Below, one piece after another: positions 27,429 to 36,692 of a stretch of DNA of 64,000 nt. Below the pieces are notes generated by a model that made no database searches, was not told the DNA's origin, and saw only the letters and a program-made list of their open reading frames with translations. This DNA is from Pseudomonas segetis. GTDB lineage: Bacteria > Pseudomonadota > Gammaproteobacteria > Pseudomonadales > Pseudomonadaceae. The position numbers and the translations under genes are program-made. Location: positions 62,001-126,000 of the forward strand of contig NZ_FZOG01000003.1 in NCBI RefSeq assembly GCF_900188155.1. Reading direction: 5' to 3'. Every line of letters starts with the position of its first letter. The stretch's first letter is position 1.

Positions 27429-28304
27429 ATGCTTCGCGAGCTGAAAACCTTTTTGCTGGTTGCAAAGTACGGCACCTTCGCCGCGGCAGGTCAGCACGCG
27501 GGGCTGACTCAATCGGCGGTGAGCGCGCAAATGCGTGTACTTGAGCAAGGGCTGGGCCTGCGTTTGTTTGACCGCAGCGGTCGCGCGGCCGTGCTTAATG
27601 CCGCTGGCCGGCATGCGCTGCCGCTGGCGGAACAAATGCTCGGGCTTTATGCACAAATGGCCCTGCCAACAGCCTTGGCTGAATGGCGCGGCGAGTTGAA
27701 AGTCGGGGCGATTGCCAGCGTGCAGACCGGCTTGCTGCCTGATGCCTTGCCAAGCTTTCGAGCCCAGGCGGCGCAGGTCGAAGTCAAGATCATCCCTGGG
27801 GTTTCCTTGAACCTGCTTGGCCAGATCGATGCAGGCGAAATCGACCTGGCATTGCTGATCAAACCGCCATTCGACCTACCCAAGGAACTGCTCGAAGTCA
27901 GCCTGGCCCGTGAGCCATTCGTACTGATAACCCCTCTGTCAGTCGAGGTCGATGAGCCGCTGAAAATACTCGCCGAACAGCCTTTCGTTCGCTATGAGCG
28001 ACGCTCGTTTGGCGGCAGGCTGGTGAGCAGGTTCTTACGCGAACAGCAGATTGATACTCGCGACACCCTGGAGCTGGACGAGCTGGAAGCCATAGTCCGG
28101 ATGGTTGAGAACGGCATGGGCGTATCACTGATCCCCCGTGCGGGCCTGTGGCTGCAACGGCCCACGCAATTGCGCGTCATAGAACTGGGCCCGCTGACCT
28201 TTCACCGCGAACTGGTAGCCCTGCTGCGTCGCGCCCAGCGCCAGCCAGCACTCGATTGCCTGCTTGAGTGCCTGACCCCGGCATACACGCCTGCCCACAA
28301 CTGA
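27429..28304 (+). CDS. LysR-family transcriptional regulator
   Basis: A 291-aa LysR-type regulator. The N-terminal winged HTH (LKTFLLVAKYGTFAAAGQHAGLTQSAVSAQMRVLEQGLGLRLFDRSGR) is followed by a type-2 periplasmic-binding-like effector domain. It is divergent from the VOC gene and convergent with metQ. Regulation of the VOC gene is the simplest guess; I see no evidence tying it to metNIQ. The start gives MLRELKTFLLV, the usual LysR register. Confidence 0.88.
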   Translation: MLRELKTFLLVAKYGTFAAAGQHAGLTQSAVSAQMRVLEQGLGLRLFDRSGRAAVLNAAGRHALPLAEQMLGLYAQMALPTALAEWRGELKVGAIASVQTGLLPDALPSFRAQAAQVEVKIIPGVSLNLLGQIDAGEIDLALLIKPPFDLPKELLEVSLAREPFVLITPLSVEVDEPLKILAEQPFVRYERRSFGGRLVSRFLREQQIDTRDTLELDELEAIVRMVENGMGVSLIPRAGLWLQRPTQLRVIELGPLTFHRELVALLRRAQRQPALDCLLECLTPAYTPAHN

Positions 28305-28325
28305 ACGTAGAGTACGCTACCAACA

Positions 28326-28354
28326 AAAAAGCCGCTCTCAGGGAGCGGCTTTCA
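28326..28354 (-). terminator. Rho-independent terminator of metNIQ
   Basis: AAAGCCGCTC (28328-28337) and GAGCGGCTTT (28343-28352) form a 10-bp stem with loop TCAGG. Read on the minus strand the stem is followed by a run of T residues, so it is a strong terminator for metQ. It may also stop the lysR transcript. Confidence 0.85.
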
Positions 28355-28378
28355 AGGCATGGGGTTGCAGCGATCAGA

Positions 28379-29155
28379 TTAGAACGCTGGAACGATTGCG
28401 CCTTTGTATTTTTCAACGATGAAGGCTTTGACTTCTGGGCTGTTCAGGGCCTTGGCCAGTTTCTGCATGGCCGGGCTGTCCTTGTTGTCTTCGCGGGCAA
28501 CCAGGTTGTTTACGTATGGCGAGTTGCTGTCTTCGATCACCAGCGCGTCCTTGGTTGGGTTGAGCTTGGCTTCCAGGGCGTAGTTGGTGTTGATCAGCGC
28601 GAGGTCGACCTGAGTCAGAACACGTGCCAGGGTGGCGGCTTCGAGAGCACGGAACTTGATGTTCTTCGGGTTCTCAACCACATCCTTGGGCGTCGCCAGG
28701 ATGTTGCTTGAGTCCTTGAGCTTGATCAGGCCGGCTTTTTCCAGCAGCAACAGCGCGCGACCGCCATTGGTTGCATCGTTCGGGATAACCACTGTGGCGC
28801 CTTGCGGCAATTCGTCGAGGCTCTTGTACTTGGTTGAATAAGCACCAAAGGGTTCAACATGAACGCCGACAACGCTTACCAGCTTGGTGCCACGGCTTTT
28901 GTTGAACTCATCGAGGTAAGGCTGGTGCTGGAAGAAGTTGGCATCCAGGCGCTTTTCAGCAACCTGTACGTTTGGCTGGACGTAGTCAGTGAATACCTTG
29001 ATATCCAGGTCAACACCTTCTTTGGCCAAGGTTGGCTTAACGAACTCGAGGATTTCGGCATGCGGTACGGCAGTGGCCGCTACGCTCAGGGTTTCAGCCT
29101 GGGCGGCAAAGGCCGCGAAGGTTGCGAAAGCAGCAACGAGCAACTTTTTCATCAT
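28379..29155 (-). CDS. metQ: Methionine ABC transporter substrate-binding protein
   Basis: A 258-aa NlpA/MetQ-family binding protein for D/L-methionine. The signal peptide (about 1-21, ending AQA before ETLSV) has no lipobox cysteine, so it should be soluble in the periplasm, unlike the E. coli MetQ lipoprotein. Family segments include PHAEILEFVKPTLAKEGVDLDIKVFTDYVQPN and LITNY-like ALINTNYAL. AAGGAG precedes the tandem ATGATG start. It is the last gene of metNIQ, 83 bases after metI. Confidence 0.9.
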   Translation of the reverse strand: MMKKLLVAAFATFAAFAAQAETLSVAATAVPHAEILEFVKPTLAKEGVDLDIKVFTDYVQPNVQVAEKRLDANFFQHQPYLDEFNKSRGTKLVSVVGVHVEPFGAYSTKYKSLDELPQGATVVIPNDATNGGRALLLLEKAGLIKLKDSSNILATPKDVVENPKNIKFRALEAATLARVLTQVDLALINTNYALEAKLNPTKDALVIEDSNSPYVNNLVAREDNKDSPAMQKLAKALNSPEVKAFIVEKYKGAIVPAF

Positions 29156-29238
29156 ATATCTCCTTGTGGGATGTTAAGCGGCGGCTGATAACCGCACTGT
29201 TCTGTTGGTTCTTGGCAAACAGGTCGCGTTTGCTGCAA

Positions 29239-29904
29239 TTATTTACGTGAAAAATGCACCACCAGCTTGTCGCCAACGCTTTGCAGAATCTGCACAAGCA
29301 CCAGCAATAGCACCACGGTGACCATCATCACATCAGGCTGGTAACGCTGGTAGCCGTAGCGCACCGCGAGGTCGCCAAGCCCGCCACCGCCGATCAGGCC
29401 GGACATTGCGGTATAGGAAACCAAGGTAATTGCGGTCACGGTTATCGCCGCAAAGATACCCGGCAATGCTTCGGGCAGCAGCGCGTTGACCACAATCTGC
29501 CGGGTGGTTGCGCCCATCGCCTGGGTCGCCTCGATAATGCCTTTATCCACTTCGCGCAAAGCCGTTTCGACCAACCGGGCGAAAAATGGCGTTGCACCGA
29601 CAACCAAGGGCGGAATAGCCCCGGCCACACCCAGTGAAGTGCCGGTGATAAGCACCGTTGCCGGGATCATCACAATCAGCAAGATCACAAAGGGCACCGA
29701 GCGCAGCACGTTGACCAGCAGTGACAGCAGGCCGTAGAAGGCTTTTTGCTCGAACATCTGCCGTGGGCTGGTCAGAAACAGCAGCACGCCAAGCGGCAGA
29801 CCCAGTAATACGGTAAACAGCAGCGAGCCGCCGAGCATGCTCAGGGTATCAAGGCTGGCCTGCCAGATTTCGACCCAGTCTACGTTGGGGAATAGGCTTT
29901 CCAT
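29239..29904 (-). CDS. metI: Methionine ABC transporter permease
   Basis: A 221-aa inner-membrane permease with five helices, typical for MetI. The cytoplasmic EAA loop reads EATQAMGATTRQIVVNALLPEALPG. Its ATG shares one base with the metN stop (TAATG), so it is translationally coupled. It works with MetN and MetQ in methionine import. Confidence 0.92.
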   Translation of the reverse strand: MESLFPNVDWVEIWQASLDTLSMLGGSLLFTVLLGLPLGVLLFLTSPRQMFEQKAFYGLLSLLVNVLRSVPFVILLIVMIPATVLITGTSLGVAGAIPPLVVGATPFFARLVETALREVDKGIIEATQAMGATTRQIVVNALLPEALPGIFAAITVTAITLVSYTAMSGLIGGGGLGDLAVRYGYQRYQPDVMMVTVVLLLVLVQILQSVGDKLVVHFSRK

Positions 29905-30911
29905 TAGCGCAGCACCTCCAGGTGAACGTCGGCCGCGGCAAAGCAGGCAATCGCCGCCTCCAGATCGCCGCCGGTCAGGGCCAGGGTCAACTGGCCGTAT
30001 GGGGTATCTTTGATGCGATCGATACGACCAGCAAGAATGCTGTAATCAACCCCGGTCTGGCGGGCAACAGTGCCAAGCAAGGGAGCGTATGTGGATTCCC
30101 CCTGGAAGGTCAGGCGCAGGATACGGCCTGCAACATGGGCAAAGTCATCGTGCTGTTCTTGTTCATCGACATGCTCGGACTCCTGCACAAAGCGCTTGGT
30201 TGTGCTGTGCTGCGGATGCAGGAACACGTCCGCCACCGGCCCCTGCTCGACAATAACCCCGGCATCCATCACCGCAACCCGATCGCAAACCCGGCGGATG
30301 ACATCCATTTCATGGGTAATCAGCACGATGGTCAGGTTCAGTTCGCGGTTGATCTCGGCCAGCAATTGCAGGACCGACGCCGTTGTTTGTGGGTCTAGCG
30401 CGCTGGTGGCTTCATCGCAGAGCAGGATTTTTGGCTCGGTGGCCAATGCGCGGGCAATGCCGACACGCTGTTTTTGACCGCCCGACAATTGCGCAGGGTA
30501 TTTCTTGGCATGGTCGCTCAAGCCAACACGGGCGAGCAATTGCGCGACTCGCTTGTCGAGATCGGCGCCTGACAACTTGCCAGCCAACTTCAGTGGCAAG
30601 GCCACGTTGTCGGCCACGGTTTTTGATGACAGCAGGTTAAAGTGCTGGAAAATCATTCCGACCTGCTGGCGAAAACCGCGCAAACCATTGGCGTCCAGCG
30701 CGGTCACCTCTTCACCATCGATATCGATGCGCCCACCGGAAGGTTCTTCCAGGCGGTTGATCAAGCGCAGCAGGGTACTTTTACCGGCACCGGAGTGGCC
30801 GATAATGCCGAACACTTCGCCACGGGCGATGTTCAAGTCGGTCGGCTGTAGCGCCGTTATCGCTTGGCCATTGACGTGGTACGCCTTATGGACCTGTTGG
30901 AAATTGATCAC
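29904..30911 (-). CDS. metN: Methionine ABC transporter ATP-binding protein
   Basis: A 335-aa ATPase. From the GTG at 30911, the Walker [10 protein letters not shown] is at 38-46, the signature is [15 protein letters not shown], and the Walker B is [16 protein letters not shown]. The last ~75 residues form the NIL domain that binds methionine and inhibits transport when the cell is replete ([27 protein letters not shown]). The open frame extends to 30992, but GTG at 30911 gives the family's N-terminus ([12 protein letters not shown]); AAAAGG lies about 11 bases before it. First gene of metNIQ. Confidence 0.93.
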   Translation of the reverse strand: MINFQQVHKAYHVNGQAITALQPTDLNIARGEVFGIIGHSGAGKSTLLRLINRLEEPSGGRIDIDGEEVTALDANGLRGFRQQVGMIFQHFNLLSSKTVADNVALPLKLAGKLSGADLDKRVAQLLARVGLSDHAKKYPAQLSGGQKQRVGIARALATEPKILLCDEATSALDPQTTASVLQLLAEINRELNLTIVLITHEMDVIRRVCDRVAVMDAGVIVEQGPVADVFLHPQHSTTKRFVQESEHVDEQEQHDDFAHVAGRILRLTFQGESTYAPLLGTVARQTGVDYSILAGRIDRIKDTPYGQLTLALTGGDLEAAIACFAAADVHLEVLR

Positions 30912-30981
30912 GCGGGAAACCTTTTGGGTCTTCAAACTGCGGGGTAAGCGCAAAAAGGTTGCGTAGTTTACCCGCTGCTCT

Positions 30982-31010
30982 ATAGGTCTCAAAAATCTTT
31001 GTAGACCTAT
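30982..31010 (-). promoter_or_regulatory. Inverted repeat in the metN upstream region
   Basis: ATAGGTCT (30982-30989) and AGACCTAT (31003-31010) are perfect 8-base arms separated by 13 bases, i.e. centres 21 bases apart (two helical turns). It lies about 70 bases before the metN GTG, where an operator would be expected. The binding protein is unknown. It does not resemble the known E. coli MetJ repeats (AGACGTCT) closely enough to call one. Confidence 0.45.
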
Positions 31011-31139
31011 GGTTATAACTAAATCGAAATAACGATCGTGGTTTTTAGTGCTGTTCAGCCAGCACCCAATTAGCCCTGGGCAAGCCAGAAACCCACGCGG
31101 GTAATTTGTCTTGCCCGCAGCAGGTAGTTGCCGGACTGG

Positions 31140-31988
31140 TTAAAACCTCGGTCGCGGGCTAAGCACCAGACGTGGCACCGAATCAGCCTTGATGGTGTGG
31201 CTCAGGCTCGCCTTGTAATTGGGTTCAATGCGCTTGATGCGAGCATTGAGCAATGCCGCAACCCATGGGTAATCCTTGCTTTCACGGACCTGGATATGCA
31301 CGGCGCAATTAAAGTGCACGACATCCGACGCCGCTTTATCGAGTAGACGGCGCAAGCTGTCGTTGTCGTGGTTATCCAGCATCGGCAGCAAGACCTGGCT
31401 GTTTTCCTCGGATGGATTGATCACCTGTGCCTTGGGCTTGCCCGGCGTCCTGATCCCCACTTGAGGCTCGGCCAGTCGGGCAATACCGAGTACCGCCGCC
31501 TGGGTTTCAGCCGCTTGGCGCAGCAGTTGCGCTTGCTCAAGGCGAGCAGCCTCGGCCTTGGCGCCGGCAGCGCGCTGTTCCTGAGCGGCGCTGAGTTCGG
31601 TTTCGCGAGCTTTGGCAATAGCCCCGTCCAGGCCTGTGGTCAAAGCAGGTGCTTGCGGCATCATGCTGCGGGCGCGGCCAAGGGCAGTGGTTGCAGTGTC
31701 CAGGTCGCCATCTTGAAGGGCTTGCTGGCCTTGGTGCAGGTAGGCCTCGGCCAGTTGTCGCTGGTAGGCCTCAAGGCGCGTGTCACCTGCGGCACTGACT
31801 TTCAAGGCATCGAGTTGCTGCTCGGCAGTCGCCAGGTTACCGGCGCGCAGGCTTTGGTCAAGCTGATTGAAGCCACTGACCAGAGGATCAGTCGGCAGGT
31901 CAGCCTCCTGTGGCACTTGCTGCTGACAGGCCGCCAATACCAGTAAAGTCGCAACGATAAACAGGCGACGCAATGCTAAAGACATCAT
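31140..31988 (-). CDS. Predicted lipoprotein (PA5502-like)
   Basis: A 282-aa lipoprotein with lipobox LAAC and acylated C21. The mature part has helical, TPR-like alanine/leucine/glutamine repeats (about 45-175) including a likely coiled coil rich in A, E, Q and R. A globular C-terminal domain of about 80 residues follows (VVHFNCAVHIQVRESKDYPWVAALLNARI). The function is unknown. It lies between metN and znuB as in P. aeruginosa. The ATG at 31988 is preferred over the upstream frame extension to 32018. Confidence 0.8.
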   Translation of the reverse strand: MMSLALRRLFIVATLLVLAACQQQVPQEADLPTDPLVSGFNQLDQSLRAGNLATAEQQLDALKVSAAGDTRLEAYQRQLAEAYLHQGQQALQDGDLDTATTALGRARSMMPQAPALTTGLDGAIAKARETELSAAQEQRAAGAKAEAARLEQAQLLRQAAETQAAVLGIARLAEPQVGIRTPGKPKAQVINPSEENSQVLLPMLDNHDNDSLRRLLDKAASDVVHFNCAVHIQVRESKDYPWVAALLNARIKRIEPNYKASLSHTIKADSVPRLVLSPRPRF

Positions 31989-32067
31989 GCTGTTAGTCTC
32001 GAATTGAACAAAAAACACGCAAGTCTACACCAGCAAGGCGACAGACCACGAATCTGCCGCATAGGCC

Positions 32068-32856
32068 TTAAGCATGGCGCTTGGGCAACACAAAACTAAG
32101 CAAGAACAAACAGGCGGCAGAAACCACAATCGAAGGCCCGGCGGGCGTATCCTCAAACCAGGAAAGGCTGAGGCCGCTGCACACCGCCACCATCCCCAGC
32201 AGGCTCGCGCCGAAAGCCATTTGCTCGGGCGTTCGGGCATGGCGTTGGGCAGCGGCGGCTGGAATGATCAGCAGTGAAGTGATCAGCAACACACCGACGA
32301 TTTTCATCGCCACCGCAATGACCACGGCAATCAAGAGCATCAAGCTCAGGCGAATCGCTGCGACCGGCAGCCCCTCTACCTTGGCCAGCTCCTCGTGCAC
32401 GGTGATTGCCAGCAAGGGCCGCCAAAGAATCGCCAATAGCACCAGCACCAGTGCGCTGCCGCCAAGGATCCAGGCCAGGTCAGTGGGACCGACAGCCAGC
32501 AGGTCGCCAAACAGATAGCCCATCAAATCAATACGCACATCATGCATAAAGCTCAGTACGACCAAGCCAAGGGACAAGGTGCTGTGCGCGAGAATCCCGA
32601 GCAAGGTATCGGAGGCCAGGGGCTGGCGGGTTTGCAATGTCACCAACAGCGCCGCAATCAATACACAGCCGACAGTCACCGCAAGCATTGGACTGACATC
32701 GAGCATCAGGCCCAGCGCCACGCCAAGCAGCGCCGCATGTGACAGCGTGTCGCCAAAATAAGCCATGCGCCGCCAGACCACGAACGAACCGAGCGGGCCA
32801 GCAACCAGCGCCAATGCCAGGCCGGCAACCAGCGCATTAATCAGAAAATCAGCCAT
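32068..32856 (-). CDS. znuB: Zinc ABC transporter permease
   Basis: A 262-aa inner-membrane permease with about seven to eight helices of the ABC-3 (metal) family; SFVVWRRMAYFGDTLSHAALLGVALG and the C-terminal LSLSWFEDTPAGPSIVV are conserved. It imports Zn2+ with ZnuA and ZnuC. Its ATG shares one base with the znuC stop (TAATG). It is the last gene of zur-znuC-znuB. Confidence 0.93.
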   Translation of the reverse strand: MADFLINALVAGLALALVAGPLGSFVVWRRMAYFGDTLSHAALLGVALGLMLDVSPMLAVTVGCVLIAALLVTLQTRQPLASDTLLGILAHSTLSLGLVVLSFMHDVRIDLMGYLFGDLLAVGPTDLAWILGGSALVLVLLAILWRPLLAITVHEELAKVEGLPVAAIRLSLMLLIAVVIAVAMKIVGVLLITSLLIIPAAAAQRHARTPEQMAFGASLLGMVAVCSGLSLSWFEDTPAGPSIVVSAACLFLLSFVLPKRHA

Positions 32857-33647
32857 TATTTATCCGCGCTCCCCGGCGCGTGCCCGCAATTCGGGCCATG
32901 TACATGAGGTTGCTCGCTGATGACGCCGCCGTGCAGGTCGTGGGCGTGGTCGTGGTGGTGGTGATAGACCGCCAGGCTTTTCGCATCCTGACCAAAGAGC
33001 TCGACAAACGCGGGGTCGCCGCTGACCTGCTCCGGGTGTCCGGAACAACAGACGTGGCGATTCAGACAAACCACTTTGTCAGTGGTACTCATCACCAGGT
33101 GCAAGTCGTGGGAAACCATCAGCACGCCACACTGGTGCCGGTCACGCAGGCGGGTAATCAGCCGATACAACTCAGCCTGCCCGGCGACATCAACACCCTG
33201 TACCGGCTCGTCAAGCACCAGCAGTTCTGGCTCACGCAACAGCGCCCGCGCCAGCAATACACGTTGCATCTCCCCGCCGGAGACCGTTTGCAAAGGGCTG
33301 TCGATGACATGCTCGGCGCCAACTTCAGCCAAGGCTGACAACGCCTTGCGTCGATCCACTCCCGGCACCAGGCGCAAAAAACGCAGCACCGTGAGCGGCA
33401 AGGTGGCGTCGACATGCAGCTTTTGCGGCATATAGCCGATGCGCAGCTTGTGCTTGCGCCAGACATCGCCGGTATCGATTTTCAGCAAGCCGAGCACTGC
33501 CCGAACCAGGGTTGTCTTGCCGGCACCATTGGGACCGATCAGGGTAACGATTTCACCCGGCCTGACGCTAAGTTGCACCTTCTCAAGCACGGCCTGACCA
33601 GAGAAGTGAACGCCAACATCTTCAAGCCGTATCAGCGCATCACTCAT
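32856..33647 (-). CDS. znuC: Zinc ABC transporter ATP-binding protein
   Basis: A 263-aa ATPase. The Walker [10 protein letters not shown] is at 38-46, the signature is [15 protein letters not shown], and the Walker B is [12 protein letters not shown]. The C-terminal ~35 residues are histidine-rich ([11 protein letters not shown], then HVHGPNCGH), a likely zinc-binding tail that could sense or buffer zinc. The ATG at 33647 overlaps the zur stop by four bases (ATGA); the frame extends to 33671 but that start has no support. Confidence 0.94.
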   Translation of the reverse strand: MSDALIRLEDVGVHFSGQAVLEKVQLSVRPGEIVTLIGPNGAGKTTLVRAVLGLLKIDTGDVWRKHKLRIGYMPQKLHVDATLPLTVLRFLRLVPGVDRRKALSALAEVGAEHVIDSPLQTVSGGEMQRVLLARALLREPELLVLDEPVQGVDVAGQAELYRLITRLRDRHQCGVLMVSHDLHLVMSTTDKVVCLNRHVCCSGHPEQVSGDPAFVELFGQDAKSLAVYHHHHDHAHDLHGGVISEQPHVHGPNCGHAPGSADK

Positions 33648-34129
33648 TTGGGCTCCCGGCAAGCCGCGCACAAGCCCACCACTTCGACGGTCTGGCTTTC
33701 GACAGCAAAGCCAATGCTCTTGGCGCTATTGAGAATGGCTTGGTTAATTTTCTCGTGCTCAAGCTCAACCGCGACGTGGCAATCTCGGCAGATCAGGAAC
33801 TGGCCCTGGTGCGCATGCTCTGGCTGATTACAGCCGACAAAGGCATTGAGCGAGGCAATGCGGTGCACCAGGCCGTTTTCCAGCAGGAAATCCAGGGCGC
33901 GGTAGACCGTCGGCGGCGCGGCACGACGACCGTCTTCATCGCTCAGGACACCGAGGATGTCGTATGCCCCCAATGGCTTATGGCTCTGCCACACCAATTC
34001 CAGCACCCGTTTGCGCAGCGCAGTCAGGCGCGTGCCTTGGCGCAGGCAGATATCTTCGGCTTCAGCCAGGGCATGGCTGACGCAGTGCGAATGATCGTGA
34101 GGGCGGGATGCAAGCGGTGTCTGAGTCAT
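33644..34129 (-). CDS. zur: Zinc uptake regulator Zur (Fur family; Np20)
   Basis: A 161-aa Fur-family repressor. The winged-helix domain ([46 protein letters not shown]) is followed by the dimerisation domain with structural zinc cysteines in CRDC and CAAC. A His-rich N-terminus (HDHSHCVSH) is typical of Pseudomonas Zur. It is the first gene of the leftward zinc operon and faces znuA across a 66-base region holding its operator, so it controls itself and znuABC. Confidence 0.94.
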   Translation of the reverse strand: MTQTPLASRPHDHSHCVSHALAEAEDICLRQGTRLTALRKRVLELVWQSHKPLGAYDILGVLSDEDGRRAAPPTVYRALDFLLENGLVHRIASLNAFVGCNQPEHAHQGQFLICRDCHVAVELEHEKINQAILNSAKSIGFAVESQTVEVVGLCAACREPK

Positions 34130-34155
34130 GGGCGGCGACGTTTTGGTTAAGAGAC

Positions 34156-34168
34156 GTTATTATATAAC
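34156..34168. promoter_or_regulatory. Zur operator between zur and znuA
   Basis: GTTATTATATAAC differs at one base from the core GTTATANTATAAC of gammaproteobacterial Zur boxes. It is centred in the 66-base region between the divergent zur-znuCB and znuA units and is nearly palindromic, so one site can repress both directions when zinc is plentiful. Confidence 0.88.
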
Positions 34169-34195
34169 CTCTTTTGTCCTTATCGAGTATTTATC

Positions 34196-35134
34196 GTGTC
34201 ACGTGTCTTCTCCGTTGCTTGTTTATTACTGAGCACCTTGCTGTGCAGCACCGTTGCCCGGGCCGAGGTGCAGGTGCTGACGAGCATCAAACCCCTGCAA
34301 CTCATTGCCGCCGCCGTGCAAGATGGCGTTGGTGAGCCTGACGTACTGCTGCCGCCTGGTGCCTCGCCGCACCATTACGCACTGCGGCCTTCGGACATTC
34401 GTCGGGTGCGTGACGCCCAGTTGATGTATTGGGTTGGCCCTGAACTGGAAAACTTTCTGCCACGGGTAATGGCCCAGCGCACACAGCCCAGTGTTGCGGT
34501 GCAAACCCTGGCAGGCCTGCAACTGCAGCACTTCGACGAAGCGCAGGAGCACGATCAGCACGACCATGGCGCCGATGATCACGATCACGACCACCAGCCA
34601 GGCAGTCTCGACGTGCATCTATGGCTGAACCCAGTCAACGCCCAGGTCATTGCCGCACGCATGGCTGCGGACCTGAGCAGTGCCGACCCAGGCAACGCCG
34701 CACGCTATCAAGCCAACCTGGCAGCTTTCGACAAGCGCCTGGAAACTCTCGATGCACGCTTGAAGACCCGCTTGGTGGCTGCCGAAGGCAAACCCTATTT
34801 CGTCTTCCACGAAGCCTATAACTACTTCGAACACGCCTACGGCCTTGAACATGCTGGCGTATTCAGCGTCTTGGGAGAAGTGCAGCCAGGCGCCAAGCAT
34901 GTCGATGCGATGCGCGAGCGCCTACAGGAAGCAGGGCCAGCCTGCGTTTTCAGCGAGCCGCCCTTTGTACCGCGCCTGGCGAAAACCCTTACCGCAGGCC
35001 TGCCGGTCAACCTGGCGGTGCTCGACCCAATGGGCGCTGAGCTAAGCGCCAACGCAACAGGCTACGAGACGCTGATGGATAACCTGGCCAATGATCTGAC
35101 CCAATGCCTGGGGAACCTGCCTGCGGCCCAATAG
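34196..35134 (+). CDS. znuA: Zinc ABC transporter substrate-binding protein
   Basis: A 312-aa periplasmic cluster A-I metal-binding protein. The signal peptide is about 1-23 (ends ARA before EVQVL). Zinc ligands include H60 (PHHYAL) and H141 (DVHLWLNP), with H in FVFHEAYNYFE and the C-terminal Asp. A flexible His/Asp-rich loop lies at about 117-133 (EHDQHDHGADDHDHDH), the hallmark that separates zinc from manganese members. The GTG at 34196 starts the reading. Controlled by the Zur box 28 bases upstream. Confidence 0.94.
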   Translation: MSRVFSVACLLLSTLLCSTVARAEVQVLTSIKPLQLIAAAVQDGVGEPDVLLPPGASPHHYALRPSDIRRVRDAQLMYWVGPELENFLPRVMAQRTQPSVAVQTLAGLQLQHFDEAQEHDQHDHGADDHDHDHQPGSLDVHLWLNPVNAQVIAARMAADLSSADPGNAARYQANLAAFDKRLETLDARLKTRLVAAEGKPYFVFHEAYNYFEHAYGLEHAGVFSVLGEVQPGAKHVDAMRERLQEAGPACVFSEPPFVPRLAKTLTAGLPVNLAVLDPMGAELSANATGYETLMDNLANDLTQCLGNLPAAQ

Positions 35135-35142
35135 CCTGGAAA

Positions 35143-35178
35143 ATCCCAGCTTGCCTTCACGCCAGGCAAGCTGGGGAT
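35143..35178. terminator. Bidirectional hairpin terminator
   Basis: CCCAGCTTGCCT (35145-35156) pairs perfectly with AGGCAAGCTGGG (35164-35175), a 12-bp stem with a seven-base loop, lying between the convergent znuA and thrB genes. Confidence 0.7.
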
Positions 35179-36128
35179 CAAAGCGCAAAGGGCAGATGCA
35201 GATCAACTTGCTGGCGATGGCTCAGGCGCTGGCGAAACTCATCCGGATCATGAATCAGCACTTCCTGGCCGGCGAAAGACTCCGCCGCGATCAGGCGTGA
35301 CAGCCAGAACCGCACGCATGCCACCCGCAGCAGGGTCGGCCAAAGCTCAGCCTCGGCGGCTGTGAACGGACGCAGCGCAGCATAGGCGCCAAGCAAGGCG
35401 CGCGCCCGATGCAGATCAAGCTCGCCACCGGGCTCCGAGCACCAGTCATTAAGGGTAATCGCCAAGTCATAGAGCATCGGCCCCGAGCAGGCGTTGTAGA
35501 AATCGATCACCCCAGCCAGGTGCGGACCATCGAACAACACATTGTCACGAAACAGGTCAGCGTGCAGGTTGGCCTGGGGCAGTGCCTGGATTTGCGCCTT
35601 GTGCTGACTAATTTCAGCCAACACTGCATTAAGCAACTCGGCAGACTCTGCCGGCAGTTGCTGGGCAAGATGCGGGCCCTGTTGCAACATCCAGTCCAGG
35701 CCACGATCACTTTTGCGGGTGATCGGTTGCTCACGGGTTGCCACATGAATGCGCGCCAGCAGTTGCCCAACCTCCTGGCAGTGATGGGCATTGGCTTCGC
35801 TCACATGCTTGCCGCTCAAGCGCGGCTGCAGCAAGGCAGGCTTGTCGGCCAAGCTGCGCAAGGCCTGATCATCAGTGGTGCGCAACGCATAAGGCACCGG
35901 CAAGCCGGCCTCATGGAGCACATCAAGCAGCTCGATAAAGAACGGCAGATCAGCGCTTGGGCCACGCTCAATCAGGGTCAGGACGAATTCGCCCTGCTCC
36001 AGACTGATAAAAAAATTGGTGTTCTCACTGCCCGCGGCAATACCTTGGAAGTCGCGCAGGCGACCCAATCCATAGGGAGCGAGAAAGACTTCTAACTCTG
36101 GACGTTCCAGAGGGGTAAACACGGACAT
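35178..36128 (-). CDS. thrB: Homoserine kinase (ThrB type II)
   Basis: A 316-aa kinase with the aminoglycoside/choline-kinase fold used for homoserine phosphorylation in pseudomonads, a step in threonine synthesis, instead of the GHMP-type ThrB of enterics. The N-terminal ATP region is AAGSENTNFFISLEQGEFVLTLIE. The catalytic segment NLHADLFRDNVLFDG has H189, D191, D195 and N196, and the metal-binding D209 is in GVIDFYNA. It is followed downstream by the znuA terminator and preceded by the DUF2782 gene. Confidence 0.9.
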   Translation of the reverse strand: MSVFTPLERPELEVFLAPYGLGRLRDFQGIAAGSENTNFFISLEQGEFVLTLIERGPSADLPFFIELLDVLHEAGLPVPYALRTTDDQALRSLADKPALLQPRLSGKHVSEANAHHCQEVGQLLARIHVATREQPITRKSDRGLDWMLQQGPHLAQQLPAESAELLNAVLAEISQHKAQIQALPQANLHADLFRDNVLFDGPHLAGVIDFYNACSGPMLYDLAITLNDWCSEPGGELDLHRARALLGAYAALRPFTAAEAELWPTLLRVACVRFWLSRLIAAESFAGQEVLIHDPDEFRQRLSHRQQVDLHLPFAL

Positions 36129-36172
36129 GTCAAAACTGCCTTAGCGCCTGAAATTTTATCTGTATTGCTCGA

Positions 36173-36457
36173 TTACCAGCTGAAGATTTCCCATGCAGGA
36201 ATCAACATGTCAGGGTCGTCGGAACGAATGAAATTGCCGTCGCTGCCATCTGAACGCACCAAAAAGTAAGGCTTGCCATTCTTTGGAATGACTTTGATCG
36301 CATATAGAAAACCGTTAACCCGGTACTCCTGCACCGTGCGATCGCCTTCTTGACGAATGGTTACGTCCGGTTCCGCAGTGACCGGATCCTCGGCATGCGC
36401 CATGGTTGCGCCAACGCCAAGCAGACCGGCCAACAACAGGCAGTTAAGTGTGCGCAT
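36173..36457 (-). CDS. DUF2782 periplasmic protein
   Basis: A 94-aa secreted protein with a signal peptide of about 22 residues (ends AHA before EDPV). The mature domain (VTIRQEGDRTVQEYRVNGFLYAIKVIPKNGKPYFL) matches DUF2782, a small beta-rich family of unknown function found beside thrB and polA in pseudomonads. It lies 44 bases upstream of thrB in the same direction and probably forms an operon with it. Confidence 0.88.
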   Translation of the reverse strand: MRTLNCLLLAGLLGVGATMAHAEDPVTAEPDVTIRQEGDRTVQEYRVNGFLYAIKVIPKNGKPYFLVRSDGSDGNFIRSDDPDMLIPAWEIFSW

Positions 36458-36692
36458 GGTAACCTTGTCCTTTTATAGTCAACGATGCAGTCATTCTAGT
36501 GGTTAGTCGGTCCATAGGGTTAATGGATGTTCGCCTGTTTTAAGCGCCAACAGAAAAAAGTCGCACGCAACGCAACCCGGAGCCCGCGCAGCGGCTCCTC
36601 AGAGCGCCCTTAGAAAACTGCGAGCAGTTCGGCTACCCTGTTTACGCCCAAACATCATTAAGACTGCCCTCGTCAAAAGGTTAAACCTGCTC

